Assembly: GCA_003996215.1 (NCBI GenBank)
Contig: QJPP01007235.1
Coordinates: 1,674,001 to 1,738,000, forward strand
DNA: 64,000 nt
From: Jaltomata sinuosa
Taxonomy: Eukaryota > Streptophyta > Magnoliopsida > Solanales > Solanaceae
Direction: 5' to 3'
Within the stretch, counting starts at the first letter, position 1. The number at the start of each line of letters is the position of its first letter. The notes beneath the pieces were generated by a model. That model saw only the letters and a program-made list of their open reading frames with translations, made no database searches and was not told the DNA's origin. Both the position numbers and the translations under genes were made by a program. Positions 47,385-58,310 of the stretch are shown piece by piece.

Positions 47385-47575
47385 AGGTTAGAAATATCTA
47401 TGGTGTCTCGTATTTGTATTAGGGTCCGATTAAATACAGATTCGTGTATTGCACAACTCAATTTTAAGGGCAGCTCTCCCAACGGATATCTTTTTCTATT
47501 TTCAAGGGATCAAACCCGAGATTTCTAATTAAGAATAAAATGATCTTAATCATTCCATCACGACTCATATTGGTA
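47385..47575 (-). mobile_element. tRNA-derived SINE, minus strand
   Basis: GGTGTCTCGTATTTGTATTA, GGTCCGATTAAATACAGATT, GGCAGCTCTCCCAACGGATA, GGGATCAAACCCGAGATTTC and TAAGAATAAAATGATC match the reverse order of the family at 22655; GGGATCAAACCC is a near-B-box on the minus strand. Confidence 0.6.
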
Positions 47576-48985
47576 GGCCAAAAATATATTTGGTGCTAAG
47601 ACACCTCAATAGTCAAAATTATTTTTTTATTTGTTCACATTTGACATACTTATTAATGGTTGAAAAAAATGGTGGACTTCCTTTTAACTTGGCAAATTCA
47701 AATAAGTCATTCAGTTGATTAAAAGTCAAATTTAAACTATTAAAAATTAAATGGAGAGACAGTCGTACAAGGCACTGAAATTGTGAGTCAAATAAATGTC
47801 AATATCAAAAACAAAAATTCTTCTCTAAAAAAATATCTTCTAGGGTGCATTTGAGGCCATTGCTCTTAAAGTAAGTTGATAAGGTCAATAGTATTTCAAA
47901 TATTCAAAGATTTTATTGATAGGGACTATACTGCTTCTTTAGTTTTGATATTATTTCATCTGATTTACTTAGCATTTTATATGAATTGTACAATTAATTG
48001 AAGACAGTAGATGTTAAACTATAGGATAAAGCTTCACAATATACAATCGCAGGGTCACTTACAAGTTTGCACGGTAAATACTTACTCACACGAGTATTTA
48101 CACCTAACTAAACAGGTAATTTTAAGAGTTAACAAATCGAAGTGAAAGTGCATGTCACTTAACTATGATATATATACGTATATGACATGTATTTTACATT
48201 CATTGATTTAATATAAATATCTGGTACGTGTTGACAAGTTTTTACCTGAGTAGTTGCACTGGCCTTGAATGGTCTATGTACAAAGTTTACTAGTTTATTT
48301 CTACTTACTGAAGGCATGATCCACAAAGAAAGGTAAAATCTTACCTCATCGATATTTACACCAGACCAACATATTTTACCATGATTAAGTAATAAAGGAG
48401 ATGGAAATACACATTAACTAATCAAAATTAGGTGATAAGAAAATATGCAAAAGACACGTATCATGTTATTATTAGTTTGCTACACACTCCGAGTGCCTAG
48501 AATTTTTTTCCATCAAGAAAATATGTGTTAACAACCACTAATGTCATGTAAGGGTGGACGTAAATTATCAAAAATAGAATCGAAATATATTATATCAAAG
48601 TTTGATTATCGTATTTGATCGAACTTTATCATGTTATTATTGAATTGGTATACAAATCAAATGCGGATAAGTTTTTACGAGCAAAAAATCATGTGTTAAC
48701 TCCCACTAATGTCATGTCTAAGTTTTCTCTAGTTTAAGTAATTACTTGTTCTCCTAATTATGTAATTATTTAGTTTGTGGATTTCTATTTAACATGTATG
48801 TAACGATTGATGAATTTATTCACCAGAAGAAAAGCAAATTAAAGAAGAAAAAGTCAATTGAATAGAAAAACAGTCGTCTAAAGCACGCATGGTAGGTAAG
48901 TTCAATTCTACTAAAAGATCATGTAAAATTAAAGGTTGATTATTTGACTATGGAAATTTCATGATGTTATATGTGCTATATATAT
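47576..48985. other. AT-rich intergenic DNA with a short duplication
   Basis: AAAATATGTGTTAACAACCACTAATGTCATGTAAG (48518) and AAAATCATGTGTTAACTCCCACTAATGTCATGTCTAAG (48684) are copies about 166 bases apart, and the ATCATGTTATTATT words at 48462 and 48627 belong to the same two units. No gene. Confidence 0.5.
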
Positions 48986-48987
48986 TA

Positions 48988-49196
48988 CTCCCTTTATTTC
49001 AATTTTGTTTATCTTACTATTTTCTAGTCCGTTTTAAAAAAAAAAAAACTTTTTTTTTGGCAACTCTTTAATTTTAACTTTCCACATGATATGTTTAAGA
49101 TCAAATGATCACAAAATTAAAAAGTCTTCGCTACTTTTTTTAAACTCCGTGTTAAATCAAAATTAAAATCAAATAAACAAATTGAAACGGGAAAAA
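48988..49196. mobile_element. Stowaway MITE (209 bp)
   Basis: CTCCCTTTATTTCAATTTTG at the left and CAAATTGAAACGGGAAAAA at the right, bounded by TA (48986-48987; 49197-49198). Internal words match 26778 and 49855. Confidence 0.7.
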
Positions 49197-49310
49197 TAGT
49201 ACACTTGTGGGTGGGCATACGTGTATTTCTATTTGCACGTGTTACTTTTCACCTGAGGTAGATTATAATACTATACTTGTATCATATTCCATACTCAAAT
49301 TGTGTATATG

Positions 49311-49340
<30 letters not shown>
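49311..49340. repeat. (AAAT)n microsatellite
   Basis: AAATAAATAAAT continues for about seven units. Confidence 0.9.
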
Positions 49341-49341
<1 letters not shown>

Positions 49342-49854
49342 GGTATTGTCATGACTCAATTGGCTCTTTCATGATCAGTTCGATGTAAAAGTTTCTCTTA
49401 ACAACATAACACTTGGGTCTAAATTTTTAATGCCTAAATGAAAATAAAGAAAAAAGACAATTTGATGTATAAAACATTTCGTGTTAACGTAATGGAAAAG
49501 ATTCGCTCCCTCTAAGATATAATGCAACAAATCTATGTTAATGTAAGTATTAATGGCCGATTCTACCACTCTAGAACCAGTAACATAAAGATTATACAAA
49601 AATAAAATTATTGTTGCTCTAACGTTTCTTTAATTTAATAATAAGAGAGAGACTTCAAATTGCTTTCCTTTGGTAAAGGATGTGACTACCTCCACTTGAC
49701 CCCCCATGTTCTCAAATATTTCTTTCTTCTTCTGGTTTTAAAAGAATTAAAAGGGTCACTCTCACTTGTTCACACCTGACAAATACCCTCTGTTTTTTTT
49801 TCTTATTTAACATATAAAAATGAGGATGGAGATCGAAGGAAAATCTAGCAAAAT

Positions 49855-50088
49855 CTATCTTCGTTTTAATTTAATTGGTCTATTTTTTTAGTCCATTTAG
49901 AAAAGAATGACTTTTTTTTTTTTTAGCAACTCTTTAGTTCAACTTTTCACATGACATATTTAGGACCACAAGATTAAAGAATATTTTGGTACATTAATTT
50001 AACACCACACGACTCAAAAGTCTTTTTTATTTTCTTAAACTGTGTGTCAAGTCAAAATAAGTCAAACAAATTAAAACAGAAGGAGCAG
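49855..50088. mobile_element. Stowaway-like MITE
   Basis: ATCTTCGTTTTAATTTAATT at the left and AAATTAAAACAGAAGGAGCAG at the right, with AGCAACTCTTTAGTTCAACT and CACATGACATATTTAGGACC inside. Confidence 0.65.
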
Positions 50089-50089
50089 T

Positions 50090-50290
50090 AGATTAGTTAA
50101 CTGGCTATTTGGATTTTTACTTTATTGGTGAGCGTTCGATTTCCATCTCGTAATAATTTTAGTAGATCAGTTGATTGACGGTCTGAACTTTCAGCTTGTT
50201 GGTGGTGAGGGTTCGATTCCACCTTGTAATTCTCTCTTTCATTTCCCCTTCTCCGACCCCAATTTTTATTTTTTATTTTAAAAAAAGAGG
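50090..50290 (+). mobile_element. Two tandem tRNA-like SINE heads
   Basis: Unit 1 (about 50090-50153) has AGATTAGTTAACTGGCTATT, TTATTGGTGAGCGTTCGATT and TCCATCTCGTAATAAT. Unit 2 (about 50160-50230) has AGTAGATCAGTTGATTGACG, TTGTTGGTGGTGAGG and GGTTCGATTCC, a perfect pol III B-box (50210-50220), then ACCTTGTAATTCTC. Only unit 2 continues into the CCCCTTCTCCGACCCC body and the T/A tail. A dimeric tRNA-like head, or one SINE inserted beside a fragment of another. Confidence 0.6.
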
Positions 50291-50959
50291 ATGGAGATTG
50301 AAGAGAGACCATCACTCAATGTTGTTGACCTACTAGTATATTACATATCTCACTGGCCTTTCCACTTGTTTTGTCTTCTTTCACACCTCATATTTGCATC
50401 ACCACTGCATCATCATTCTCTCTATTTTCAACTCTTTTAAAAAAATAAAATTGTTTTTGTTATATGCAGATTGCAACAGCAAGTAAAGTATTTCATTCAT
50501 TTTACCTTTACACGAAATGCTATAACGTTTGTATTTCACTTCGATTATTGAAGTTTTCATTTCACCATCATATACAAAAAACTAAAGAAAATTGTGGTTT
50601 ATATTATTCTTCCCGAATCAAAACTTTTTGTTTTCGGGTACAAATTTAATCAACAAACAACGAATAATTCTAATGTAAGAAGATTTGGTTAAAGAAACGT
50701 ACAAGATTCATTATATTTCTAAGACTGAGATGCAGAAATAATATTTTAAAATTTGTTACATGTTTAAAGACTTTTATTCTTCTTGACATATGTTATTTGA
50801 CACAAATCATATCTCCTACTCCTAGCTACAAAGTCTTTATTTTTATTTTTACTTTTGGGAGAAAATGAGTCAACGGTGATGCAATGACAAAATTAGATTT
50901 TTTACTAAGAAAAATTAAAATGCAGAGAAGTATATACACACATGTGCAAGGAGATTCGA

Positions 50960-51090
50960 CACAACAACATGCGTAATGTAATTTTATAAGCGAAGTTTAG
51001 AAGGGAATGTATGTCATACCTTAGTCCGACTTTCGTAGGTTAGAAAAGTTATTTTCGTTAAATCCTTAACTCGACAAGACTCAACACATA
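50960..51090 (+). mobile_element. Dispersed SINE-like repeat, degenerate
   Basis: CAACAACATGCGTAATGTAA, TTTTATAAGCGAAGTTTAGA, GGGAATGTATGTCATACCTT and TTATTTTCGTTAAATCCTTAACTCGA follow the order of the unit at 40150. Confidence 0.55.
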
Positions 51091-51347
51091 GTATATATTT
51101 TAAAAAAATATTAGCTTATCTGCATATATAGTATAATTCCATTTTGTGAAATTTGAACCTACCCCAAGGTGCATGATGAAATTGTAATCACTAATTTGCG
51201 ATTCCAATTTCTGGCCACTGCAACTTTACTATTATTAGTGTGGTAATTATATCTTTTTATTGCAAAAAAAAAAAGAAAAAAAAAGACTTTTGGCTGAAAT
51301 TACTCCTTTTAAAATAAATAAATAAATAAATATATGCATTGTATAAA

Positions 51348-52441
51348 GAGAAAAGACATCAAATACACTCTGAACTTGTTCCGAAAAGTCATTTTCACAC
51401 TCAAACTAATCTGACGACCTATTACACACTTATACATATTAAAAGTGAATTTCATACCACCCTACGTGCTGATGTGGCACAAAAAAAAAAAAAAAAAAAA
51501 ACAAGTGCGCTTTTCTGTCATTTTTTTTTTTGCAAAATACTAATTCTTTTTAAGACCCCCCCCCCCATTCTTCTTCTTCTTCTTCTTCTTTACCTCCATT
51601 TTCATGGGAATACCACCTTGACCACCATATATTTTCAATTAATTTAAAAATTAGACTTTAGATTTGTCATTTTTGTCCCAAATATTAAAATTCGCAATGA
51701 TGTTTCACAATTAAAAAAAATCACCTTCCAATTGTCAAATGAAAATAAAGTCATGTTATTACTTAAAAAATTTCAAAGAGAAAATGAAAAATGAAAAATA
51801 ACATAAAGTAAGAAAATATTTAAAATTCTAAAATAAGGAGACTATGATTGATTTTACACTCACCTCTTATATGAATAAATTATAATTTATCTATTTCAAT
51901 TTTTTTTAATGAAATAATATAGTGGTGGGTTTGCTAGTGGTGGGTGGTGAAGGAGGAATTAAAGGTGGTGAAGAAGAAGAAATCGATAATGATAATGGTG
52001 ATGGGTGACGAAGAAGAATTGAAGGAGATATGTTGGTGGTGAAGAGCAAAGAATTGGTGATGATGGTGGCCAGATATGATTTTTTCGGTAAGATGATAGA
52101 TGGAGTAGATGAGATTTAGTGATGAAGAAGATATAATTATTGGAGGATTTTAATAGTTAATTAAGAATTAATGAGTGTAAATATAATTAACAAAAGAAAA
52201 ATTAATGAATAAAGAAAAAAAGAAAAAAATCTAAAATTTATAATTTCTGACATGGCGCTGACGTGGTGTTGACGTGGCGGGGAGTGTAAAACACCACATA
52301 TTGTGAGAGTGATGTTATACGTTTCAGGGTGGTATTAAATTTACTTTTAATATGTATAGGTGTGTAATAGGTCACTATATTAATTTAAGTGTGAAATCAA
52401 CTTTTCAAGATAAGTTTAAGGTGTATTTGATGTCTTTTCTC
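51348..52441. mobile_element. Second Mutator-like element with long TIRs (1094 bp)
   Basis: GAGAAAAGACATCAAATACA at the left returns as TGTATTTGATGTCTTTTCTC at the right, and complementarity continues for over 100 bases (GACCTATTACACACTTATAC / GTATAGGTGTGTAATAGGTC). The flanking 9-mers TTGTATAAA (51339-51347) and TGGTATAAA (52442-52450) differ at one base, fitting a 9-bp Mutator target duplication. The core has CTTCTTCTT and a G-rich region with GGTGGTGAAG/GATGATGG words on the plus strand; it encodes no transposase. It shares the GAGAAAA-(N)-CATCAA terminus with 14912-15628. Confidence 0.85.
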
Positions 52442-52916
52442 TGGTATAAACAATCATATGTATATCCTTATTTTTAGATATATATAGGATACCTAAGTAT
52501 TGTGGTAGCTCCAAAAAATAATGATAGTATTATTAAATACAGCAGATTCTACATAACTTCCGACAGCCGAAATATAAAAGGAATTTAAATCATGATATCC
52601 AAAAATATAATGATGGTATTTACTAAATCCTTTATTAGGATTTAAAAATTGGAGCTAAAATATTTTATTATATTACCTAGCTACTTATTTAATGAGTTTG
52701 GGTTTTAACTATCATGTCATTTAAAAAATATTTATAATTTTAAAATCTTAAAAATAAGATATGTTATATAATATAATAGATAAAAATAATTTAATAATAT
52801 AAAATTTATTTACACTAAAAATGTATATTACTTAAACTCTTAATTAACTAAGCCTCTTTGGCTCTTTAACAATTATGACTTGTCCATCCAAATAACAAGA
52901 ATAGTACTTCTTTCAT

Positions 52917-53164
52917 TTTAGTTTATGTGATAATGTTTTAATTTTATGAGTTGAAAGAATTATTAATTAACTGTAATTTTTATATGTCTTTTAAATATTT
53001 CAAAATTGTTAAGTTTTATAATTTGTGTTACTTTTTATGTAATTTTAAATATCTCAATTTTATTTTGAAAAAATAAAATATTTTGTGTTCAAATGTGTGA
53101 TTAAAGTTAGGAGATTTAAATCTCGAAAAGTGAAAAGTATCAGATGAATTGAGACGGAAGGGAG
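52917..53164. mobile_element. Stowaway MITE (248 bp)
   Basis: CTTCTTTCATTTTAGTTTAT at the left and GATGAATTGAGACGGAAGGGAG at the right, bounded by TA (52915-52916; 53165-53166). Confidence 0.7.
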
Positions 53165-53564
53165 TATATATCTTTTTCTCATGAGACATTCTATTACTCA
53201 GTATCTCAGTCCACCTAGTTATGTCTGTTGATAGTTGCCTCTTCACCAGAACACTAATAAAATAAGACAAAAATTTAAGAATCATTACCTTCATCTATTT
53301 GCTATAAATGTCTATGATTAGTAATGACGCCTCTCAAAATCTTAATTTCGCACTATATAAACCAATAACGTTAAAAAGTTTATCAAATTGATGTTGTAAC
53401 ATAGTATATGCTCATGATTTCAGCATTTTAATTAAATTTACCCAGAAATAAATTAAAGAACCTAGTATGCTCCAAAGTGATTATGATTCCACCCATGCTT
53501 TAAATAGAACGCCATTATTGTGTTTTAAGGTTAAACTTGGGTAGTAGTATTTTATGAATATGGA

Positions 53565-53870
53565 GAAATACTTGGTGAGAGCGCTTTCCCTCAATAAATT
53601 CTACGCGATGTGAATATGAATTAGTTAAACTCCAATAAAAATATCAAACACCAGATACAATAATAACATACCTAGTGTAATTTCATAAGTGAGGTCCGGG
53701 GAAAGTAGAATGTATGCAGACCTTACCATTACCTTTGCGAGATAGAGAGACTATTTTAGCAAAGAAGTACGAGAGAAAAGGGAAAACAAAATAACAATGC
53801 ACATAACAAGTGTAGCAACCGATACTAAAACACATTGCAACCAAATAACTGTATGATTTTTCTCGAAGCG
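53565..53870 (+). mobile_element. SINE 3' end joined to a dispersed SINE-like repeat
   Basis: 53576-53660 has the SINE body words GAGAGCGCTTTCCCTCAATA and ATTAGTTAAACTCCAATAAA and ends ATCAAACACCAGATA. From 53661, AATAACATACCTAGTGTAAT, TTCATAAGTGAGGTCCGGGG and GTATGCAGACCTTACCATTACC form the best-preserved start of the unit seen at 40150. Confidence 0.6.
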
Positions 53871-53983
53871 ATGGTCTAATCACCACTCTTTAAAATTTTT
53901 ATTAAGTACTCAAACAATTAAAGAACTTAAAATTTAATAATTAAGAATTGAAAAAATTGAATTACGACCTGATTTTATCCCAT

Positions 53984-54117
53984 GTTAGCCCAAATAACTT
54001 TCAAACGGATCAATGATCAATTTATTTATTAATTCATGCTATTTTAATATGTTAGCCCAAATAACTTTCAAATGGATCAATAATCAATTTATTTATTAAT
54101 TCATGCTATTTTAATAT
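53984..54117. repeat. Tandem duplication, period 67 bp
   Basis: GTTAGCCCAAATAACTTTCA begins at 53984 and 54051; the two units differ at only a few bases. The sequence is an internal piece of the hAT-like MITE family (compare 60318-60385). Confidence 0.9.
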
Positions 54118-54299
54118 GCTCAAATTTAATTTAGTCTGTTCATTTGACACCCATTATAGCAATATGTTGCTTGATGAAGTAAGAAGGTGTTTTATTTAAT
54201 TTATTTATTTAGTATCCATTTGGTGAAATCTTTTTTTTTTTTTTTTTTTTTTTTGTGAAATCCAAAAATAAGATAAGTGATGAATGAAATGATTACAAG

Positions 54300-54560
54300 A
54301 AGAATGTTTTGCGTCGCTCTCAGGCTCTGACTCGTAGGTCTCCAAAGTGGGCCCCATTGTATCCGCACGCGCGCCAGCCGCGTGGACCCATCGTTGACCT
54401 TTAAATTAGACAAATGCAAAAGAGTCAAAATGCGTAAATTATCAATTGACGCCGCCGATTTCTGACTGAGAGAACCGGTAACCGGTCTTCTTCCACCACC
54501 TGCCGCCTTCCTCCGCCCCTCTTCTCCCACAACTTAATTTCTTCAACCAAAAGAAAAAGG
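54300..54560 (+). promoter_or_regulatory. Orphan promoter/5'-leader-like GC island
   Basis: Composition jumps in G+C between two AT-rich repeats. It contains GTGGGCCCC (54347 region, TCP/site-II type), CGCACGCGCGCCAGCCGCG, a W-box-like GTTGACC and ACCGGTAACCGGT. A CT-rich tract typical of plant 5' leaders follows (CTTCTTCCACCACCTGCCGC and CTCCGCCCCTCTTCTCCCAC). No open frame follows: 54593 begins a Stowaway MITE. It may be the detached promoter of a housekeeping-type gene, carried here by duplication or left by gene loss. Confidence 0.4.
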
Positions 54561-54592
54561 AAGAAAGGGGAATTTTTTTGAGTATTTTATTA

Positions 54593-54850
54593 CTCCCTTC
54601 GTTTTAATATGATTATTTGGTTTTGACTTAGATCCAGAGTTTAAAAAAGTGATGAATGACTTTAAAATCTTGTTGTTTTAAATTAAAGATACGTTGAATG
54701 TATCAAAATATCTTTTACTTTTATAGTCTGGAACTTGTCTGCGGAGTTGAAATTTATGGAAAGTTGAAATTAAAGAAATGTCAAAAATTGAAAGAAGTAG
54801 ACTAAAAAGAAAAATAAGAGATCGAAACAAATCGAAACGGATAGAGGGAG
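54593..54850. mobile_element. Stowaway MITE (258 bp)
   Basis: CTCCCTTCGTTTTAATATGA at the left and AAATCGAAACGGATAGAGGGAG at the right, bounded by TA (54591-54592; 54851-54852). Confidence 0.78.
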
Positions 54851-55139
54851 TAGATCATATTATCTGGCCACACCCATCATACAACATACCAGAAATATAA
54901 GAGTATTCTTCTTTTTCCCTTTGTATGATTGTGCCTTTTAGGTACATTAAGCCCCTTTGTATGATTATGCATTTTATACATTAGCCCCATATGTAAAACA
55001 GATAATACGATTAGGAGAGAGAAGATAATAAGACAATAGTGATAAACTGAATTTAAATTTGCATAATTATCCAGTAGTGTCGTACACCACATTCTCACTT
55101 ATGTGGCAATCATCTATTATTAACAAACTTTTTGTTTTA

Positions 55140-55203
55140 GGTTTGAAGCCAAAATATTAAATAAACAACGAGGTTTGAAGCCAAAATATTAAATAAACAA
55201 CGA
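55140..55203. repeat. Perfect 32-bp tandem duplication
   Basis: GGTTTGAAGCCAAAATATTA and its following bases up to AACAACGA are repeated without a visible difference (55140 and 55172), so the duplication is recent. Confidence 0.95.
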
Positions 55204-55864
55204 ATTCGGAATTTTAAGTTAATGGATTCTTATAAAAAATCTCAAGTTAATATAGATTCACATAAATTTATTGACTTAAAGTTAGATTCACCCCTGAAGT
55301 TTACGTGATCTTAATAGCTTTTATCTAAAATTTGTATATGTTGTATATATATTAAATATATTTTTGTAAACCTAATTATCACTATATATTAATTTGAGAT
55401 CGATATAAGATTAGAACATATAAATTTTTTAAATTTTGGATCCATCTCGAAGACGGGGTGTTCTTCTTTTTCAATCTTTTGGGTCCTAATGTACTAATCC
55501 TTTCGAAGATAAATTTGGGACATGGCTACTCATAGAAAAAAATTGTGTAGTGATGAGTTGATGTGTCAGCATCGTAATTATTTAATTTGAACCAAATAAA
55601 AGGACATGATTATACCTAGCTAGTAGTCCATATATGATATAATCTTCTTGGACACTCCTCCATTTACATTTACGTTTAAAGGATTCTCCTTTGTTGAGAC
55701 CACAATATTATTATGATATTTATGATGATGGCAATTGGAAAGATATATACAAATGACTCTCTAACATGTTAGTTTTGATGAAGTTGATGAATGTCATTAT
55801 AATTATATTGATGATGAGCAGTCATTCAATTATACGCGCATATTGGAGAAATACTAAACTCTAA

Positions 55865-56259
55865 GGGTGTGTTCGGTACGAAGAAAAATACTTTCTTGAA
55901 AAATATCATTTAAGAAAATAGACTGATTTGTAACATATAATCTTGTGTTTGATACGTAAGTAAAAAATATTATTTTAAAATATTTATACATAATTTAGAT
56001 AAATACTATGAGGGTGGAGGGGCAAGGGTGTGGTCAGGGTAGTGGAGATGGAGGTTAAGGGGTGGGGATGAAGATGAATGTGTTGGAGGGTGTTGGATGT
56101 AACTTATCAAACTTGTTTTTTCTATACTTTCATTAGAGAAGTCATTTTTTCTCATTTTTAAGGAACTTGTTTTTCTAGAGAAAATATTTTTCAAAATTTT
56201 TAATCAATCAAGAATGAAATATTTTCTGAAAAATATTTTCCTCCATACTGAACACATCC
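55865..56259. mobile_element. MITE of the G-rich-core family (395 bp)
   Basis: GGGTGTGTTCGGTACGAAGA at the left and TACTGAACACATCC at the right, bounded by TAA (55862-55864; 56260-56262), fitting a PIF/Harbinger-like target. Subterminal words such as GAAAAATATTTTCCTCC and TTTTAATCAATCAAG are shared with 4136 and 17830. The core (56010-56090) is purine-rich on the plus strand. Confidence 0.72.
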
Positions 56260-56289
56260 TAAGTTGTAACCATCAAATTAAATGCTATG

Positions 56290-56481
56290 CACTACTAGAA
56301 ACAGGGAATTAGCGATGGATAGAATTTCGTAGCTAAATAACAAAAAATTCATGCTAATTTCATTTAGCTACAGATTAGCGACGGATTATAAGAAATTTCA
56401 ATTAGCTAATAGCTTCTTAGCAACGAATTAACTAGGAATTACCAACAAATTTCGTAGCTAATTCCATGTTCTCTTGTAGTG
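56290..56481. mobile_element. Miniature CACTA element (192 bp)
   Basis: The left end is CACTACTAGAAACAGGGAAT and the right end ATGTTCTCTTGTAGTG, whose complement is CACTACAAGAGAACAT. The flanks ATG (56287-56289 and 56482-56484) form the 3-bp CACTA target duplication. Inside are the subterminal repeats TTAGCGA(C/T)GGAT and TTTCGTAGCTAA in both orientations. No transposase. Confidence 0.88.
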
Positions 56482-56484
56482 ATG

Positions 56485-57489
56485 GTGGAATGAATAGAAT
56501 CTCTTGTCACTTAATCAAAAATTTCAAATCTGAATCGTACAAATAAAAAAAAAACTTATAGAAAGCACTATCTTGCATGATGCGAATTCGTGTTAATCAA
56601 GATCCCAAGGTAAATATCAAATAAGAGATGAAGACAAAAAACTCTAAAAAGTAGGTGATGCCTAAGATTCACCTACCAAGCTGCCAAAAGTTAAATAGAG
56701 TTAACATTTTCCATTGAGGACATATAATTAAGAGCCTAAATGTCCTTTATAATTCTCTTACTTTATGTAAGCTCATTCTCTTTTTAATATTTATGTTTCA
56801 AAAATAATAATTCTATTCTAAATTTAAAAATGATTTAACTTTAGTACCCTACATGGCTTATAATTTCTACCAAAGCTCAAATTCAAGTTGCTTAAAAAAT
56901 GACAAAATGGACTGTCTTAGGAGCTACACCTTTGATGCTAAAATTCATTGCAACTACCTTTAGGATTCAGAGTACATAGTTTAGATGATTGCTTTTGTGA
57001 ACTCAAATTTGTGGCAAAAGATATTTGACGACATTGACTTCCACTACTAACCAAAACCAAAAACCAAAAAAAAAAAAAACTATTCCCTTTCTAGAACCAC
57101 ATGGTAGCTTTATTAATTCCCCCCCCCCCCCCCCCTACATTTTGCTGAAAAAGATTTAGTCCACATCCACGGAAGTCGGAGAGATGGAGTCAGAAGTTAA
57201 AGTTTATGTATTCAGGTTTTTACTCTTTTTAATTTACTGAATTTTAAATTGATAATTTATACATATTAAATAATTTTCTTAAAATAAATATAGTGTCTGA
57301 ATTAAGGTTATTGAATTTGGTCAAACTCGTACCTTGGTTTCTAGATTCGCCCTCGGGTCTATGTGTATAATCTCGTCCTTTTTAAAACAATAATAAAAAA
57401 AAATTAATGTGGCTTAGGGCCTGTTTAAATTGGATTGTTTAAAAACTACATAATTAATCAAACATCCTTACCATAACTACATAATATCA
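56485..57489. other. Intergenic DNA, no gene seen
   Basis: Includes a pure C run (about 57119-57135) and AT-rich filler. No gene or repeat ends recognised. Confidence 0.4.
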
Positions 57490-57559
57490 CACTACTTTAA
57501 AATAATTACATATATCTCACTAGATTGTATTTTTCATATCAAAACGTGTATCCCAACAT

Positions 57560-58310
57560 ACTCCTATTACTTCGCCCCAAATCACTCCTTCCCTCAAATC
57601 TCTCCAGCTTCTCTCTCAAATATCTCTCACTAATCAAAATTTTCACAGATTTTATCTCGATATTTTGCTTCCACAAACTTTCATCGTCATCTCTAGTAGA
57701 GGAGGGAAAATTCATCGAAGCGGACAATGGTGAATCTGTCCAGGCCAAATAGTGGTGGCGCCACCACCGTACACGATGGCAAGAATGGTGACAGATTCAC
57801 CCGGGCTTGATTCCGCCATTGAAGAGACCTTTTAAGGTTTTTTTTTTTCAAGATTCTCGGATTTTCAGACACCCATTAACAACATACTTCCATGGATAGC
57901 ATTCAATCAAACCTTTTTGGGCAAAATCCAAAAACTCCCTTTTCAGATTTACCCATTAATTTTGAATGGGAAGAAGAATCCTTGGATCAAGAAACTACAG
58001 TATCTGCTAAGGAAAAGGACACAAAATCAGAATGCAGAAAGTAGTCCTAGGAACACATTGCTGTCTAGGAACAATGAAGTGCCTTCTCCGACCTTTGTTC
58101 CGGCTGTTAGAGACTTTGAAGAAGAAGACTTTGCTGAAAATAGATCCAAATTTAGAAACGATCAAGTCAAAATGAATGAATTGCACAAAAATTTGAAATC
58201 AAGAACAAGGGACTCAACCCCAGATGTTATTTTCCAGTGTTACCAACTTGTTACCATGTATCCAGTGTTATTTTCCATGTATCCAAGTATACATATATCT
58301 ATCTGAGTTG
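57560..58310 (+). pseudogene. Decayed gene fragment of unknown origin
   Basis: 57570-57700 is CT-rich like a plant 5' leader. An ATG at 57727 opens a 27-codon frame (MVNLSRPNSGGATTV...) that stops. A second ATG at 57893 reads MDSIQSNLFGQNPKTPFSDL and continues acidic (FEWEEESLDQE) to a stop near 58046. An overlapping frame from 57917 continues with NTLLSRNNEVPSPTFVPAVR and DFEEEDFAEN to 58306. Codon-like quality switches frame near 58040, suggesting a frameshift. I do not recognise the protein. The GTATCC-rich array that follows suggests the whole block belongs to a mobile or amplified unit. Confidence 0.35.

Noticed and set aside
50160..50232. Functional tRNA gene
   Set aside because: The B-box is good, but acceptor-stem and anticodon-arm pairing are not evident, and the unit continues into a SINE-type body.
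51339..51647. 102-codon frame over the left end of the second Mutator-like element
   Set aside because: It contains Lys, Leu and Pro homopolymers from poly-A, TTC and C runs and lies partly in the terminal repeat.
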